From: Acetobacteraceae bacterium
Lineage (GTDB): Bacteria > Pseudomonadota > Alphaproteobacteria > Acetobacterales > Acetobacteraceae
Direction: 5' to 3'
Assembly: GCA_020853405.1 (NCBI GenBank)
Contig: JADYYZ010000148.1
Span: forward strand, 1-6,616
DNA: 6,616 bases
Positions 5,734 through 6,616 of this stretch are shown here, in pieces (position 1 is the stretch's first letter; each line of letters starts with the position of its first letter). The notes beneath the pieces were generated by a model. It was given only the letters and a program-made list of their open reading frames with translations. It ran no database searches and was not told the origin of the DNA. A program made the translations under genes and the position numbers.

Positions 5734-6616
5734 CGGCGCCGCGCGCCAGCCCCTGTTCGATCAGCGCGATGGTCGGGCCGATGCCGAAGGTGGCCACGAA
5801 CGTATCGAAGCGCGTGCCCTCGGACAGCCCCAGCACCACCTCGTAGAGGGCGGCGAACCAGGCCCGGCTGACCGAAGGCCGGCCGTCCTTCTCGGGCCCG
5901 AGGAACGGCTTCCGCCGCCCGGCGTCGTAGACGATGGTCTTGATCGCGGCCACCCGTTCGCCGGGCGCCAGCGCGGACAGCAGGCGCTCCTCGGCACGCA
6001 GCGTGTCGGCCAGTACGGCAAGCGCGTCACGTTCCTCGGCGCTGGGGGCGCGGAATTTCCGCCCGGGCGCGATGCGGTCGCGGAAATATTCCAGCGCGTA
6101 CGGTACCAGTTTCGCGAGCACCTTCGCGTTCGCCTCGGTGCTGCCGGGCGCGTAGGCGGCGATGTAGGACCACATCAGCGCGGAATCGGCCAGCGGCAGC
6201 GCCGCCGCCAGCGTCAGCAGGTCGCTGAAGGAAAGCGGGCTGTCGTGCGACGGCGGGTCGGCATCGTGCACGTGGTACACCGGGTTCAGCAGCCGCTCCT
6301 CGGCTGCCTGCGCCGGCCAGCGGCGGAGGCAGCCGAGATACTCGTCGGCTGCGCGCGGGATCACGTCGAAATAGAGTTTCTTCGCGCGCTGCGGCGCCTG
6401 GAACATGTAGGTCGCGAGCGATTCCGGCGGCGCGTAGGAAAGCCACTCCTCGATCGAGATGCCGTTGCCCTTCGACTTGGAAATCTTCTCGCCCTTCTCG
6501 TCGAGAAAGAGTTCGTAGGTGAAGCCGACCGGCGGCTCCGCGCCCAGGATGCGGCAGATTTTCGAGCTCAGCCGGACGCTGTCGATCAGGTCCTTGCCGC
6601 TCATCTCGTAATCGAC
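5711..6616 (-). CDS. lysK: Class I lysyl-tRNA synthetase, C-terminal part (5' end beyond window)
   Basis: The frame is open to the window edge, where it reads VDYEMSGKDLIDSV, so the start lies outside; 301 C-terminal residues are present. The enzyme charges tRNA(Lys) with lysine using ATP in the cytoplasm. The class I signature KMSKS appears as KISKS, encoded at 6487-6473 within LDEKGEKISKSKGNG. After it comes the helical C-terminal anticodon-binding region, with NPVYHVHDADPPSHDSPLSF as a recognisable class I LysRS stretch. The ATP-binding HIGH-type motif and the rest of the Rossmann domain must lie upstream. The class I form is found in archaea and some bacteria, notably alphaproteobacteria; most other bacteria use the unrelated class II enzyme. 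The gene appears intact within the window and is the upstream partner of the MprF-like gene. Confidence 0.95.
   Translation of the reverse strand, partial: VDYEMSGKDLIDSVRLSSKICRILGAEPPVGFTYELFLDEKGEKISKSKGNGISIEEWLSYAPPESLATYMFQAPQRAKKLYFDVIPRAADEYLGCLRRWPAQAAEERLLNPVYHVHDADPPSHDSPLSFSDLLTLAAALPLADSALMWSYIAAYAPGSTEANAKVLAKLVPYALEYFRDRIAPGRKFRAPSAEERDALAVLADTLRAEERLLSALAPGERVAAIKTIVYDAGRRKPFLGPEKDGRPSVSRAWFAALYEVVLGLSEGTRFDTFVATFGIGPTIALIEQGLARGADGAAGAG

Noticed and set aside
4618..5871. 417-codon open frame antisense to the MprF-like and lysK genes
   Set aside because: It is a low-complexity His/Arg/Gln-rich product and a shadow of the GC-biased codons on the other strand. The MprF-like product has clear membrane segments and motifs.

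Overview
This 6.6 kb window is gene-dense, very GC-rich bacterial chromosome. It probably comes from an alphaproteobacterium. The reasons are a class I lysyl-tRNA synthetase, a hydrolase resembling the mitochondrial ABHD10 family, and promoter-like octamers close to the Caulobacter-type housekeeping -10 consensus (GCTANAWC, as I remember it) placed directly in front of start codons that lack Shine-Dalgarno sequences. The order cannot be fixed from sequence alone. There are no tRNA or rRNA genes, no CRISPR and no insertion sequences, and no gap between genes exceeds about 100 bases.

Layout, left to right. (1) A minus-strand gene (7-891) encodes a membrane-anchored TPR protein. (2) A plus-strand gene (890-1756) encodes an atypical SDR (NAD(P)-binding, epimerase-like). 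The two ATG codons overlap by two base pairs. (3) A minus-strand ABHD10-like alpha/beta hydrolase (1682-2467) overlaps the SDR gene tail-to-tail by 75 bp. (4) A plus-strand GT4 glycosyltransferase (2492-3622) diverges from the hydrolase across only 24 bp. (5) A 95-bp convergent spacer carries a perfect 9-bp hairpin. (6) A minus-strand MprF-like membrane protein (3718 to 5697 or 5733) has an abbreviated C-terminal domain. (7) Directly upstream of it on the same strand is the 3' part of lysK (5711-6616, cut by the window edge).

Functional themes. lysK followed by an MprF-like gene puts the enzyme that makes Lys-tRNA(Lys) beside a relative of the enzyme that moves lysine from Lys-tRNA onto phosphatidylglycerol. 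Here, however, the transferase domain seems to lack its second half. The glycosyltransferase also points towards the envelope. The TPR, SDR and hydrolase genes have only family-level functions.

The most striking structure is regulatory. Both divergent gene pairs have almost no intergenic DNA, and all four genes have a -10-like element 6 to 8 nt before the ATG, which predicts leaderless mRNAs. At the hydrolase/glycosyltransferase junction a self-complementary octamer GCTATAGC sits exactly in the middle of the 24-bp spacer, 8 nt from each ATG. At the TPR/SDR junction the two -10 elements form an inverted repeat centred on the shared start codons, so each promoter lies inside the other gene. These promoters are inferred from sequence and are not demonstrated.
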